In this document: positions 28,111-37,571 of the stretch, one piece after another
How the letters are laid out: each line of letters begins with the position of its first letter
How positions within the stretch are numbered: position 1 is the first letter of the stretch
Assembly (NCBI RefSeq): GCF_000826645.1
Contig: NZ_JXJP01000021.1
Span: 1 to 64,000 of the forward strand
DNA from: Psychroserpens mesophilus
GTDB taxonomy: Bacteria; Bacteroidota; Bacteroidia; Flavobacteriales; Flavobacteriaceae
Length of the DNA stretch: 64,000 bases
Direction of reading: 5' to 3'
Translations under genes and position numbers: made by a program
The notes under the pieces: model-generated
The model's database searches: none
Told to the model about the DNA's origin: nothing
What the model saw: only the letters and a program-made list of their open reading frames with translations

Positions 28111-28815
28111 TTAGATGAGTTCAATTTCTTCATTTATTTTTAAGTTGAAGCGTTTTCTAAACAGATATACACCTAAGTATAAAAAAGGTGTATCAAGAGC
28201 TGCTACCAAAACTTTAAATAAAAATCCGCTTAGGAGTAATCCTTTGAAGTTTTCCCAAGGAATAATGCCGAAAGAGCTCAATAAGGTTAAGATGGTTAGT
28301 GTGTCGACGAATTGTGAAAACCAGGTAGAAAAATTATTCCGTAGCCATAGGTGTTTCCCTTGTGTTAAGCGCTTCCAGAAATGATAAATTTGAATGTCAA
28401 CAAATTGCGCAAATAAATAGGTTATCATGCTTGCAAATACAGCAATTGCCGAATTACCAAATACATTTGAAAACGTTTCATCATCAACATAAGACCACGA
28501 TGTTGCAGGCATGTTGCTTGAAACTAATATGATTAATAACGAAAATACTGAAGCAAAAATTCCAGCTACTACCACTTGGTTGGCACGCTTTTTTCCATAA
28601 ATTTCACTGATTAAGTCAGTGATTAAAAACGTAAGAGGATAGGGTAATATGCCAACAGAGATTTCGAACAACTTTGCACCAAAAATTTCAACATCAAATG
28701 GATACCAGTAAAAAAACTTTTGAAATATAAGATTGGAAACTACTAAAGACGTTATAAACAGAGCAGCTAAGAATAAATAGATTTTTTGCGCAGCGAGTTT
28801 GTCTTTTAGGGTCAT
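28111..28815 (-). CDS. Queuosine precursor transporter (YhhQ/DUF165)
   Basis: The 234-residue integral membrane protein has about six hydrophobic helices and the family motifs PLTFLITDLISEIYGKKRANQVV and YLFAQFVDIQIYHFWKR. FSQFVDTLTILTLLSSFG completes the set. These mark the YhhQ group, which imports queuine or preQ precursors for the wobble-base modification of GUN tRNAs. The tRNA-handling assignment rests on family knowledge, with no queuosine gene adjacent. It is divergent from the folK fusion gene, with a 70-base promoter gap. Confidence 0.92.
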   Translation of the reverse strand: MTLKDKLAAQKIYLFLAALFITSLVVSNLIFQKFFYWYPFDVEIFGAKLFEISVGILPYPLTFLITDLISEIYGKKRANQVVVAGIFASVFSLLIILVSSNMPATSWSYVDDETFSNVFGNSAIAVFASMITYLFAQFVDIQIYHFWKRLTQGKHLWLRNNFSTWFSQFVDTLTILTLLSSFGIIPWENFKGLLLSGFLFKVLVAALDTPFLYLGVYLFRKRFNLKINEEIELI

Positions 28816-28885
28816 AAATTGTGAATAAATACTTGCTGTAAATATACGTCAAAGTGATTTTCTTTTCATTATTTTGGCAATCATT

Positions 28886-30016
28886 ATGAATCCACCTAAC
28901 CACATTTACATAGCTCTTGGGAGTAATAAAGGCGACAGACTAAAGCATCTGCAGAACGCTGTTGACTTGATTTTTAAGGATATAGGAAAGGTGAATATTA
29001 TTGCTAAGGTATATAATACGCCTGCTTTCGGCTTTGAAGGTGACGATTTTTTGAACACCTGTCTTTTTGCTGAAACAGATTATTCTGCGGAAATTGTATT
29101 AGACAAACTTTTAGATATTGAAACCAAATTAGGCCGCATTAGAACTACTTCTGAAACTTATGAAGCCAGAACGATTGATTTAGATCTCTTGTTTTTTAAC
29201 GATGCCAGAATAGATTCAGAATTTTTAAAAATTCCACATCCTGAATTGCATAAACGGAAGTTTGTATTGTATCCATTACACGATATTGCTTCCAAGTTAA
29301 AACATCCTGTTTTGCAGCAATCTATTGCTGAACTATTGGAATTATGTGAGGATCAAAGTGATATTGAACCTATTAAAATCTGGCTTAAGAACCCTTCAAA
29401 ACAGTTTAATTTTTCCAATCAGAATTATATTGCCATCGAAGGAAACATTGGCGCAGGAAAAACAAGTTTAGCTCATAAAATTGCGTACGATTTTAATGCT
29501 AAACTCATTTTAGAACGCTTTGCTGACAATCCCTTTCTGCCAAAATTTTATGAAGAACCACAACGCTATGCCTTCACTTTAGAAATGTCATTTCTTGCCG
29601 ATCGTTATCAGCAAATTAGTGATGATTTATCACAATTGGATTTGTTTAAGGATTTTATGGTGAGCGATTATGATATTTATAAATCGCTAATTTTTTCAAA
29701 AATCACCTTGCCTGAAGATGAATTTAAACTCTACAGAAAGCTGTTTTACCTCATGTATAAAGATATCGCCAAGCCAGATTTATATGTGTACCTCTATCAA
29801 AATACCCAACGTTTACAAGAAAACATTAAAAAACGTGGTCGCGATTATGAACAGAATATTGACAGCGAGTATTTAGAGAAAATTAATTCAGGATATCTCG
29901 AATTTTTGAAGAATCAAAGTGAACTCAATGTTAAAATTATTGATATTTCTGAAAAAGACTTTGTTTTGAATCGTACGGATTATTTATGGTTGCTTAACGA
30001 GATTTGTAAAACCTGA
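28886..30016 (+). CDS. folK: FolK-deoxynucleoside kinase fusion
   Basis: From the ATG at 28886 (MNPPNHIYIALGSNKGDR) the protein is 376 residues with two enzymes in one chain. Residues about 4-140 form HPPK (FolK), which pyrophosphorylates 6-hydroxymethyl-dihydropterin in folate synthesis; EARTIDLDLLFFND and IPHPELHKRKFVLYPL are its motifs. Residues about 178-376 form a deoxynucleoside kinase with P-loop EGNIGAGKTS (about 184-193), ERFADNPFLPKFYE and the arginine-rich lid KKRGRDYEQNI. The fusion is widespread in Bacteroidota and joins folate and dNTP supply. Its stop overlaps the next ATG (TGATGA). Confidence 0.95.
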   Translation: MNPPNHIYIALGSNKGDRLKHLQNAVDLIFKDIGKVNIIAKVYNTPAFGFEGDDFLNTCLFAETDYSAEIVLDKLLDIETKLGRIRTTSETYEARTIDLDLLFFNDARIDSEFLKIPHPELHKRKFVLYPLHDIASKLKHPVLQQSIAELLELCEDQSDIEPIKIWLKNPSKQFNFSNQNYIAIEGNIGAGKTSLAHKIAYDFNAKLILERFADNPFLPKFYEEPQRYAFTLEMSFLADRYQQISDDLSQLDLFKDFMVSDYDIYKSLIFSKITLPEDEFKLYRKLFYLMYKDIAKPDLYVYLYQNTQRLQENIKKRGRDYEQNIDSEYLEKINSGYLEFLKNQSELNVKIIDISEKDFVLNRTDYLWLLNEICKT

Positions 30017-30501
30017 TGAAATATCGCATTGAAATCATTAAAGATCGATTCGTTATAGGCATGAAAACGAGAACGTCTGTTTTGAATATTAATGAAAACA
30101 CGAAGCAATTGGCACAAGTGTTTATGCCCAGACGACATGAAGTGTTATCCAGAATTGGTAAGCATGTCTTTTCTATTCAAAATTATGGCAAGGATTTTAC
30201 GCCAGCTAATCCAAATTCAGAATTCGACAAGTGGATTGGTATAGAAGTTGACAATACGAGTGATATTCCCAAAGGTATGGACTCCTTTGTCATTTCATCT
30301 GGAACATTTGTTGTGTTTAGTTTTAAAGGTTCGGTTTCAGAACTCCCAAAACAACGAGCTTATATTTTTCAAGAGTGGTTGCCGAATTCAGGATATCAAC
30401 TCGATCAAAAAGCACACTTCGAAATTTTAAGTGAAGATTACAGTAAAGACCTTCAGAATATTAAAGAAGAGATCTGGATTCCGATTAAACAAGTAGAATG
30501 A
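30016..30501 (+). CDS. GyrI-like / AraC effector-binding-domain protein
   Basis: The 161-residue product has the single-domain fold of the GyrI-like small-molecule-binding family. Two repeats of strand-helix-strand are visible, with DKWIGIEVDNTSDIPKGMDSFVISSGTFVVFSFKG in the middle and EIWIPIK at the end, a classic terminus of the family. There is no DNA-binding domain, so it is a stand-alone effector-binding protein whose ligand is unknown. It overlaps the folK fusion gene by one base and is probably translationally coupled to it. Confidence 0.78.
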   Translation: MKYRIEIIKDRFVIGMKTRTSVLNINENTKQLAQVFMPRRHEVLSRIGKHVFSIQNYGKDFTPANPNSEFDKWIGIEVDNTSDIPKGMDSFVISSGTFVVFSFKGSVSELPKQRAYIFQEWLPNSGYQLDQKAHFEILSEDYSKDLQNIKEEIWIPIKQVE

Positions 30502-30620
30502 GTTGATGTCATTTTGATCTTGCCGAGAATTCTTTTTGTTTATGAAAGATTCTTCAGTCATTCTTCCTTATGAATAACACTATGTTTAAGATGTATTTTA
30601 TTCAATATTTTCATCAGAAT

Positions 30621-31265
30621 TTATAATGTATGGAGTGTCGTTACAATCTGACCTTTGTTTTCAGCTAAAACAACCTTGTTTAATATAGATGTTTTGTTAA
30701 CTTTTAAGTTAAAAGGCGATTTTAATATATCAACACCACTGTTGTGCTTCAGCCTGATCCCTTGTCCTGAAATTATATCGTTATTAGGTGTGAAGCTTCC
30801 GTTTGGAATATGTTCGGTTAAAATGATGTATTTATAATGTTTCAGTTTTTTTATAACACTTTGAATTTCAGTATTTGATAAATGCTGAAGTACTTGTCTC
30901 AGAATGATGCAATCAGCAGTCGGAAGCTTATCTTTTGCAATATCTAAACATTGAAACTCAAGATGGTCTTCTTTAAATTTGGTTTTGTTTCGTTTAATGA
31001 GGTTATCTACGATATCAACTGCTATATAAGTTTTAGAGTGCTTTGTGAGGTGTTTTCCAATATTAAAATCACCACAACCCAAATCACAAACAACCAAATT
31101 ATTATTGTGAGATTTTAAAAATGAAGTAACAGCTTCAATATAAGGTATTGCAATTTCAGAATTATGAGAGCCTTCTCCTGAATAGAAATCAAATGATTTT
31201 CCGCCCCAAAGATGCTGCTCATAAATTTGTGTCATAGCAGCTTTTGTTGGCCATGGTTGTTTCAT
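30621..31265 (-). CDS. Class I SAM-dependent methyltransferase
   Basis: This 214-residue protein shows the Rossmann methyltransferase motifs. Motif I is VCDLGCGDFNIGKHL (about 59-73) and the acidic ribose-binding residue is in YIAVDIVDNLI. Motif II/IV is DCIILRQVLQHLSN and the later strand is YKYIILTEHIP. The HGG-type N-terminus (LWGGKSFDFYSGEGSHN) is shared with a group of uncharacterised bacterial methyltransferases. The substrate is unknown. It sits alone between two gaps that hold degenerate repeat-like sequence, and nothing in the neighbourhood gives a pathway. Confidence 0.85.
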   Translation of the reverse strand: MKQPWPTKAAMTQIYEQHLWGGKSFDFYSGEGSHNSEIAIPYIEAVTSFLKSHNNNLVVCDLGCGDFNIGKHLTKHSKTYIAVDIVDNLIKRNKTKFKEDHLEFQCLDIAKDKLPTADCIILRQVLQHLSNTEIQSVIKKLKHYKYIILTEHIPNGSFTPNNDIISGQGIRLKHNSGVDILKSPFNLKVNKTSILNKVVLAENKGQIVTTLHTL

Positions 31266-31401
31266 AATAATTTTAAAAATTTGTCATTTAGCACGTAATG
31301 TGAAATCTACTCATATGAGATCCTGAAATTGAAGATTCATGAATACAAAAGTTTGAAATAATGACCTATGAATAATCAAGTTCAGGATGACAATTCCTAA
31401 T

Positions 31402-31938
31402 TTAGTTGTTTGTTCTCATTTTACTAAACACATCCCAAACCACAACACCACAACTCACCGAAATATTTAAAGAATGCTTAGTGCCATATTGCGGAATTTC
31501 GATCACTACATCACTAGCATCAACAACATCTTGTGTAACACCTTTTACTTCGTTACCAAAAACTAATGCATAAGTTGAGTTATGTTGAGGTGTGAAGTTG
31601 TGAAGTAAAGTAGCGTTTTCAGCCTGTTCGATACTGATGACTTTTATGCCTTCCGTTTGTAATTTTTTGACTAGTTCAGCAGTGTTCTCTGCATATTCCC
31701 AGTCAACAGTTTCAGTGCTTCCTAAAGCGGTTTTTCTAATGTCATTATGAGGAGGTGTTGCTGTAATTCCGCAGAGATAAATTTTATCAACTAAAAAAGC
31801 ATCGCTCGTTCTAAAAACCGAACCAATATTGTTTAGGCTTCTTATATTATCTAGAATAATAATGAGAGGTGTTTTTTTTGCCGATTTAAATTCGTCTATG
31901 TTTAATCGGTCAAGTTCACTATTTTTTAGTTTTCGCAT
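31402..31938 (-). CDS. TrmH-family RNA 2'-O-methyltransferase (SPOUT)
   Basis: At 178 residues this is the bare catalytic SpoU/SPOUT domain. Its motifs are ILDNIRSLNNIGSVFRTSDAF (motif 1, with the key N and R), ALVFGNEVKGV (motif 2) and IEIPQYGTKHSLNISVSCGVVVW (motif 3). These build the SAM-binding trefoil knot. Such proteins methylate ribose 2'-OH in tRNA or rRNA, and the exact target (for example tRNA G18) cannot be decided without the N-terminal extension other members have. It is divergent from mutS. Confidence 0.92.
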   Translation of the reverse strand: MRKLKNSELDRLNIDEFKSAKKTPLIIILDNIRSLNNIGSVFRTSDAFLVDKIYLCGITATPPHNDIRKTALGSTETVDWEYAENTAELVKKLQTEGIKVISIEQAENATLLHNFTPQHNSTYALVFGNEVKGVTQDVVDASDVVIEIPQYGTKHSLNISVSCGVVVWDVFSKMRTNN

Positions 31939-32048
31939 GTTAAAATCTTACTCGTTTTGTAGATAACTTATGGGTATTGAGTTTTATAAAACTTTAAAAT
32001 ATAAGTACTTTAGCAGTCTTACAATGATCACAAAAATACATAAAACCA

Positions 32049-34661
32049 TTGGCTAAAAAAGTAAAAAAGGAAACACCATTAATGAAACAGTACAATGCTA
32101 TCAAGGCAAAGTATCCTGATGCCTTGTTGTTGTTTAGAGTTGGAGATTTTTATGAAACCTTTGGAAGTGATGCCGTAAAAGCATCCAAAATATTAGATAT
32201 CATTTTAACGAAAAGAGGAGCAGGTAGTGAGACAGAAACCGAATTAGCTGGTTTTCCTCACCATTCTTTAAATACCTACTTACCAAAATTAGTCAAAGCT
32301 GGTTGTCGTGTTGCCATTTGTGATCAACTTGAAGATCCGAAACAGACCAAGACCATTGTGAAACGAGGCGTTACCGAACTGGTCACTCCAGGAGTGGCTT
32401 TAAATGATGATATTTTACACTCAAAATCGAATAATTTTTTGGCTTCTGTGTATTTTGGTTCACATGCCGTAGGCGTTTCATTTTTAGATGTGTCAACAGG
32501 TGAATTTTTTATATCTCAGGGCAATGAAGAATACATTGATAAATTACTTCAAAACTTTAAGCCTAGTGAAGTGCTGGTGTCTAAACCCAGTAAATTAAAA
32601 TACAATGCTGCTTTTGGAAATGATTTTCACGCGTTTTATTTAGAAGATTGGGTGTATCAAGATGATTATGCCAACGACACCTTACTCAAGCATTTTAATA
32701 CCAAATCATTAAAAGGTTTTGGAATCGAAGATTTGTATGAAGGCATTGTGGCTTCAGGTGCTATTTTGCATTACTTAAGTGAAACGCAACATCATAAATT
32801 ACAGCATATTGCATCCATTCAGCGCTTAATAAAAGGAGATCATGTCTGGATGGATCGCTTTACCATTAAAAATCTAGAGTTGTATCAATCGACTAATCAA
32901 AATGCAGTGACTTTAGTCGATGTGATTGATAAAACCATTTCACCAATGGGTGGACGATTACTAAAACGATGGCTTGCCTTTCCGTTAGTTAACATCGAAG
33001 CAATTAATCAACGTCTTGATGTGGTTGAGTTTCTTAATAAAGATACCACGTTACTGAGTAATTTTCAGCAGCAATTAAAGCAAATTGGAGATATTGAACG
33101 CTTAATTTCAAAGGTTGCTACTGCTAAAATTTGTCCGAGAGAAGTTGTTCAGCTTAAAAATGCTTTGGAAGCCATTGTTCCAATAAAAGTACTAGCAGGT
33201 CAGTCAAAAAATAAAGCATTACAACATTTAGGAGAACAAATGGATGCCTGTGAAGAACTTCGTGAACGCATCAAAGCAACTTTAAATGAAGAGGCACCAG
33301 TTAATATTTTAAAAGGACATACGATTTCTTCAAATTTTTCTTTAGAATTAAAAGAACTTAGAGAGCTTTCGGCTTCAGGAAAAGACTATTTGGATAAAAT
33401 GTTGGAGCGCGAAAGTGAACGTACTGGTATTACCTCATTAAAAATTGCTTCTAATAATGTGTTTGGCTATTATATTGAAGTACGTCACACACATAAAGAT
33501 AAAGTCCCTGAAGAATGGATTCGTAAGCAAACTTTAGTGAGTGCAGAGCGTTACATTACTGAAGAACTTAAAGAGTACGAAACTAAAATTTTAGGCGCTG
33601 AAGAGCGCATTTTGGCTATAGAGCAACAGTTGTTTGCAGAATTGATTCATTGGATGATTCACTTCATTAAGCCAGTTCAGAAAAATTCGGCATTAATCGC
33701 ACAATTAGATTGTCTTTGTGGATTTTCTAAATTAGCTACAGAACACAATTATGCAAGACCAATTCTAACAGAAGGTTACGAATTAGATATTAAAAATGGA
33801 AGACATCCAGTAATTGAAAAACAGTTGCCACATGGTGAGCCATATATAGCAAATGATGTGTATCTCGATCGTGAAAAGCAACAAATCATTATGATTACTG
33901 GTCCGAATATGTCTGGTAAGTCTGCAATTTTACGTCAGACAGCCTTAATTGTATTATTAGCGCAAATGGGAAGTTTTGTTCCTGCGGAAAAAGCAACGAT
34001 TGGATTAACCGATAAGATTTTTACTAGAGTAGGTGCAAGTGATAATATTTCGATGGGCGAATCTACGTTTATGGTAGAAATGAATGAAACGGCTTCTATT
34101 TTGAATAATATTTCAGACAGAAGTTTGGTGCTATTGGATGAAATTGGACGAGGAACAAGTACTTATGATGGGATTTCAATTGCTTGGGCTATAAGTGAAT
34201 ATTTACACGAGCATCCGAGTAAGGCTAAAACCTTATTTGCGACACATTATCATGAGTTGAATGAAATGTCTGAAACCTTTGATCGTATTAAGAATTTCAA
34301 CGTATCTGTAAAAGAATTAAAAGACAATGTATTGTTTTTAAGAAAACTGGTTGAAGGCGGAAGTGAGCATAGCTTCGGAATACACGTTGCTAAAATGGCA
34401 GGCATGCCTCAGCAAGTGATTCATCGTGCAAATAAAATATTAAAGCAATTAGAAAAATCACATTCAAGTGAGGAATTAACAGATAAGGTTAAAACGCTAG
34501 GCGATGATATGCAATTGAGTTTTTTTAATCTTGATGACCCTCTTTTAGAGCAAATTAAGGATGAAATTGTCAATATAGATATTAATACCTTGACACCAGT
34601 TGAGGCTCTAATGAAGCTAAATGAAATTAAACGTATGTTACTGAAAAAGAAACATGCATAA
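32049..34661 (+). CDS. mutS: DNA mismatch repair protein MutS, TTG start
   Basis: MutS recognises mismatches and recruits MutL. The 870-residue protein has the mismatch-binding motif [13 protein letters not shown] (the F-x-E of GDFYE contacts the mispaired base), the connector and lever domains, and the ATPase with Walker [21 protein letters not shown] and the H-loop [10 protein letters not shown] complete the ATPase. No ATG fits the conserved N-terminus: the frame opens at 32028 and the codon before [15 protein letters not shown] is TTG at 32049, which I take as start. The alternative ATG (32082) would cut eleven conserved residues. The two tRNA genes follow. Confidence 0.96.
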   Translation: MAKKVKKETPLMKQYNAIKAKYPDALLLFRVGDFYETFGSDAVKASKILDIILTKRGAGSETETELAGFPHHSLNTYLPKLVKAGCRVAICDQLEDPKQTKTIVKRGVTELVTPGVALNDDILHSKSNNFLASVYFGSHAVGVSFLDVSTGEFFISQGNEEYIDKLLQNFKPSEVLVSKPSKLKYNAAFGNDFHAFYLEDWVYQDDYANDTLLKHFNTKSLKGFGIEDLYEGIVASGAILHYLSETQHHKLQHIASIQRLIKGDHVWMDRFTIKNLELYQSTNQNAVTLVDVIDKTISPMGGRLLKRWLAFPLVNIEAINQRLDVVEFLNKDTTLLSNFQQQLKQIGDIERLISKVATAKICPREVVQLKNALEAIVPIKVLAGQSKNKALQHLGEQMDACEELRERIKATLNEEAPVNILKGHTISSNFSLELKELRELSASGKDYLDKMLERESERTGITSLKIASNNVFGYYIEVRHTHKDKVPEEWIRKQTLVSAERYITEELKEYETKILGAEERILAIEQQLFAELIHWMIHFIKPVQKNSALIAQLDCLCGFSKLATEHNYARPILTEGYELDIKNGRHPVIEKQLPHGEPYIANDVYLDREKQQIIMITGPNMSGKSAILRQTALIVLLAQMGSFVPAEKATIGLTDKIFTRVGASDNISMGESTFMVEMNETASILNNISDRSLVLLDEIGRGTSTYDGISIAWAISEYLHEHPSKAKTLFATHYHELNEMSETFDRIKNFNVSVKELKDNVLFLRKLVEGGSEHSFGIHVAKMAGMPQQVIHRANKILKQLEKSHSSEELTDKVKTLGDDMQLSFFNLDDPLLEQIKDEIVNIDINTLTPVEALMKLNEIKRMLLKKKHA

Positions 34662-34689
34662 AAATATCTGAGTTTTTTTTTAAAAAGGC

Positions 34690-34719
34690 TTTGCTTTTCT
34701 GATAAAAGTCTTAAATTTG
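34690..34719 (+). promoter_or_regulatory. Promoter of the tRNA-Gly/tRNA-Leu operon
   Basis: TTTG at 34690-34693 and TAAATTTG at 34712-34719 match the Bacteroidota -33 and -7 boxes with an 18-base gap. Transcription should start about 33 bases before tRNA-Gly. Confidence 0.75.
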
Positions 34720-34758
34720 CCCTCGCAATAACAAAGAACGTTCTTATACATTGCTAAT

Positions 34759-34830
34759 GCGAAAGTAGCTCAGGGGTAGAGCATCACCTTGCCAAGGTGA
34801 GGGTCGCGGGTTCAAATCCCGTCTTTCGCT
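34759..34830 (+). tRNA. tRNA-Gly (anticodon GCC)
   Basis: The 72-base cloverleaf has a perfect acceptor stem GCGAAAG/CTTTCGC with discriminator T. The D arm contains AGCTCAGGGGTAGAGC, the anticodon stem is TCACC/GGTGA with loop TTGCCAA, and the T arm is GCGGGTTCAAATCCCGT. CCA is not encoded. It shares a transcript with tRNA-Leu 43 bases downstream. Confidence 0.97.
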
Positions 34831-34873
34831 CTACGCTTAAAAATATACCAATTTAGTCAGTCGAGACTAAAAC

Positions 34874-34958
34874 GCTGAAGTGGTGGAATTGGTAGACACG
34901 TTGGACTTAAAATCCAATGTCCGTTTAGGACGTACGGGTTCAAGTCCCGTCTTCAGTA
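34874..34958 (+). tRNA. tRNA-Leu (anticodon TAA), integration target
   Basis: This 85-base class II tRNA has acceptor stem GCTGAAG/CTTCAGT (first pair G-T) and the anticodon stem TTGGA/TCCAA around CTTAAAA. It has a long variable arm (TGTCCGTTTAGGACGT) and T arm ACGGGTTCAAGTCCCGT. Its last 20 bases plus two following bases form the direct repeat copied at 47252-47273. The gene is kept intact by the integrated element, which supplies the sequence just downstream, including a new terminator. Confidence 0.97.
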
Positions 34959-34960
34959 CT
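34939..34960 (+). repeat. attL: 22-base direct repeat at the tRNA-Leu 3' end
   Basis: The 22 bases from the T-loop of tRNA-Leu through two bases past its end are repeated exactly at 47252-47273. Flanks differ immediately on both sides. This is the duplication expected from site-specific integration into a tRNA 3' end. Confidence 0.9.
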
Positions 34961-34964
34961 TAGA

Positions 34965-35010
34965 AAAACCGTAATTACTTTATTTATAAAGTGTTACGGT
35001 TTTCTTTTTA
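34965..35010 (+). terminator. Terminator supplied by the element behind tRNA-Leu
   Basis: AAAACCGTAA pairs with TTACGGTTTT and an inner ACTTT/AAAGT stem extends it, followed by CTTTTTATT. It begins 6 bases after the tRNA and replaces the host terminator that was displaced to 47278. Confidence 0.88.
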
Positions 35011-35015
35011 TTATA

Positions 35016-35036
35016 TTTGTACGGTTTTTGTACGAT
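35016..35036 (+). repeat. GTACG-containing direct repeats at the left end of the element
   Basis: TTTGTACGG is followed by TTTTTGTACGAT. Very similar units recur at the right end (47091-47117). They are candidate arm-type binding sites for the tyrosine integrase. Confidence 0.5.
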
Positions 35037-35057
35037 TAAAGAAAATACAAGTTTTTT

Positions 35058-36053
35058 TTAAATTTTCTCACAGATATCTTTTTCTAGTTTAAAAATCAAA
35101 TCTCCTCTTTCAGGTTTAGTAGAATATATAGAACTAATTAGGTCCAAGTTATTTGATTTTTTTTGAATAGTGGAAGTCTTTTTTGTGATTCCATTTATCA
35201 AATCTGTTCTTTCTATTTTATAATGTGCAAGTTTTTGAAAATATCTTAATACTTCTGAATTTGGATGGCCATAGGAATTTGGACCGACTGAAAATACTAT
35301 TGGTGTTTCTTTCGTTCTTTTTCGTAACTGCCAAAATAGAATATTATGGTTTCTCTTAGATCCGTGATGAGGTGATTGACCTAAGCCAATTCTATTCAAT
35401 CCCAGTCGCCCACTTTTCCTGTTACCGATTCTTGTAAGAACATTTTTTTCTGAATCGGAAGTTAATAATGCTGAGATTTTATCATTATAAATTCTTAATA
35501 CTGTAGACAGCCAGTTAGCATTTGGATGCCCAAAAACACCTTCTTCGTCAAAAGGAAATTTTACACTACTAATGTATTTATCTATTTCGATAGAAGAAGG
35601 AGCCAATACTTCCATTTTAAATTCTTCTCCGAGAGGAATAATCATATTGGGGTTATCATCTAAAACATACCTTTCGATTTGATTATTATCTATCATTTTG
35701 TTTAAAAATAACCACAATTTCTGAAGTTCTCTGCTAGCCTCTTTACTGCGTGTTGCCATCATCAAGTAATCGGGTGTAACAAGTGAGGTATGTAAAAACC
35801 TCTTTACCTTAATGTTGTTTTTTATGCAATAATCTAAAAGATCAAACATTCCTGAAAAGTGGTCTAAATGGGGGTGTGTTAATAAAATAAATTCTATTTC
35901 TATTATATTATTAACCTTAATATGATCTAAAACTGGATTGGAATTGGAGTAAATATTACAATCAATTATAGCAATTTTATTTGTGTCATCCTCTGACCAC
36001 TCGAGTATAATTGAATCACCTTGTCCAACGTCTTTAAAAATTAATCTTACCAC
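35058..36053 (-). CDS. ComEC/Rec2-like metallo-beta-lactamase-fold hydrolase
   Basis: The 331-residue soluble protein has the MBL metal motifs LLTHPHLDHFSG (H60, H62, D64, H65), D200 in LLTSD and SPHHGS with H229-H230. This last form is that of the stand-alone ComEC/Rec2 C-terminal domain, a nuclease-like branch of the superfamily. The N-terminus MVRLIFKDVGQGDSIILEW is typical (VGQGD). It has no signal peptide or membrane helix, so it works in the cytoplasm. Its start overlaps the upstream gene by 7 bases; it is the last gene of a three-gene operon on a mobile element, which suggests an effector nuclease or phosphodiesterase of a defence system. That role is inference. Confidence 0.85.
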   Translation of the reverse strand: MVRLIFKDVGQGDSIILEWSEDDTNKIAIIDCNIYSNSNPVLDHIKVNNIIEIEFILLTHPHLDHFSGMFDLLDYCIKNNIKVKRFLHTSLVTPDYLMMATRSKEASRELQKLWLFLNKMIDNNQIERYVLDDNPNMIIPLGEEFKMEVLAPSSIEIDKYISSVKFPFDEEGVFGHPNANWLSTVLRIYNDKISALLTSDSEKNVLTRIGNRKSGRLGLNRIGLGQSPHHGSKRNHNILFWQLRKRTKETPIVFSVGPNSYGHPNSEVLRYFQKLAHYKIERTDLINGITKKTSTIQKKSNNLDLISSIYSTKPERGDLIFKLEKDICEKI

Positions 36054-36766
36054 TTATCTAACTTCTTATCTTGAACCCTTCCTTTGAGCTCTTCCCATCC
36101 GTCTTTTAAATCAAATAAGTCTAAATTAACTAAGCCTTTACCCGGATATATATCAATTCTAAATGATCCTGGTTTAGTTTTTATTTTCATTAAAATTGGA
36201 ATATCATTGTCAAGATCGGTAACATTATTAAATAATTTTCGAGGAAATACTCGGCTTTCAAAATACTTTAATTCTTCATCAAGTAAACAATCTACGTAAA
36301 CACTTTCTTCATTAAAACTTATGACCTTACTTTGAATTGATTCTACACTATCCCAATTTTCATTTAAAATAGTCTCTTTATTTTTGAAGAGGTTTTCTAA
36401 AAATAAACCAGCATCTTCGGCATTTGAATAGGATTCAATTTCGTTAGGTAAAATATCATCATCAGAATCAGTAGTAGTTATAGTGGGCTGAGCAGAATCT
36501 TTCAAATGATTATCAGATGATGTGATTTCTTCTTGCGCCATGGTGTGGCCGACATAAGCAGTAAAATGCCTTAAATTCTCTACATGCCGAGGTTCATTTA
36601 GTGCATTAAAATTAAAATTTTTCCGCCAAGAATGTTCAAAATAAGTTATCTTAGATAAATCTTTAACAATCAAGTTACTATGCCTTTTAAAAGGGTCGTA
36701 ACTAAAAACCGGAACTTTATGGTCTAGCCCTAAATTACCTTTTATTTTTTTCTCAGTTTCTTGCAT
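36047..36766 (-). CDS. Unknown protein, middle gene of the MBL operon
   Basis: I do not recognise this 239-residue protein. It has no signal peptide or membrane segment. Residues about 85-115 are an acidic Ser/Thr/Asp linker (TTTDSDDDILPNEIE). The C-terminal part, about 150-225, has alternating strands (KVISFNEESVYVDCLLDE, ILMKIKTKPGSFRIDIYPG) like a small beta-barrel. It overlaps the genes on both sides (25 bases upstream, 7 downstream), so the three are translated together and probably form a complex or a toxin-like pair plus regulator. The start at 36766 gives the overlap; no better ATG is near. Confidence 0.75.
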   Translation of the reverse strand: MQETEKKIKGNLGLDHKVPVFSYDPFKRHSNLIVKDLSKITYFEHSWRKNFNFNALNEPRHVENLRHFTAYVGHTMAQEEITSSDNHLKDSAQPTITTTDSDDDILPNEIESYSNAEDAGLFLENLFKNKETILNENWDSVESIQSKVISFNEESVYVDCLLDEELKYFESRVFPRKLFNNVTDLDNDIPILMKIKTKPGSFRIDIYPGKGLVNLDLFDLKDGWEELKGRVQDKKLDKW

Positions 36767-37446
36767 AGATCAGAGAATATTTTAGTCGATTTTTCCTCTT
36801 CTTTCGAGAAATTATCTAAGTTAATTTCGTTTGATTTTAAAAAGTTCTTGTACTCAAATATAACGCCGGTAAATTCAATATCACCTAGTCTATTAATATT
36901 TAATGGAACAATAGTCCTATTCATAATATCTGTGGGATTCAAATAAGGACCAAATCTAATTTCCGTTAAATCACCAGATTCTTTTTTTTCCAACATTACT
37001 ATTGCGTAATCAGAAAATTCCGAAGATATATCCTCTAAATCATCATTAAATATTTTACTCTTAAACAACTTTGGTAAATTATCTAAACTTGTGTCAAGTT
37101 TTGCCACATAAGTAGTAGCAAACAAGAACGACTTAATATTACCGAATCCTTCGATTGATTTTATCCTATCTAATATTTTTAAAAAAGGTATTTCTACATA
37201 GGACTTTTTCTTAACAAAAGTTTTTATTTCTCCCTGTCCTCTGAGAACTAATCTATCCCAAGAAACCATTATGAGATAATTGTCTTCATCAAACTTTAAA
37301 ATCGTCATTTCTTCAGTGCTATTTTGTTTGTCAACACTGACATCACTTGCTAACTTTACAAATGGAGCCAATAGACTTCTTGATATTTCAGAAAAATCTA
37401 GAATTTTAGTAAATCGGATTTCAAATTGAAATGCGGTATTTATCAT
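36742..37446 (-). CDS. Unknown protein, first gene of the MBL operon (possibly TIGR04255-like)
   Basis: This 234-residue soluble protein begins MINTAFQFEIRFTKILDF. Beta-rich segments follow (ILKFDEDNYLIMVSWDRLVLRG, GNIKSFLFATTYVAKL, LTEIRFGPYLNP), and the end is lysine-rich (KIFSDLCKKLRKK). The opening strand and mid-protein pattern loosely resemble the TIGR04255 family, which is scattered on mobile elements, but I cannot confirm this. It overlaps the next gene by 25 bases. An operon of three tightly overlapped genes ending in a metal hydrolase suggests sensor, adaptor and effector, which is inference. Confidence 0.75.
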   Translation of the reverse strand: MINTAFQFEIRFTKILDFSEISRSLLAPFVKLASDVSVDKQNSTEEMTILKFDEDNYLIMVSWDRLVLRGQGEIKTFVKKKSYVEIPFLKILDRIKSIEGFGNIKSFLFATTYVAKLDTSLDNLPKLFKSKIFNDDLEDISSEFSDYAIVMLEKKESGDLTEIRFGPYLNPTDIMNRTIVPLNINRLGDIEFTGVIFEYKNFLKSNEINLDNFSKEEEKSTKIFSDLCKKLRKK

Positions 37447-37571
37447 TTTAAATGATTTATTTGAAGTTAAATATAAAAAAATAGATGAATATGAGTACTA
37501 ATTTTAGTTCTTATTTCATTTCCTCATCTCTTTTTTCATAGGCTTTATTTGCATTTATTTATTTAATTATG

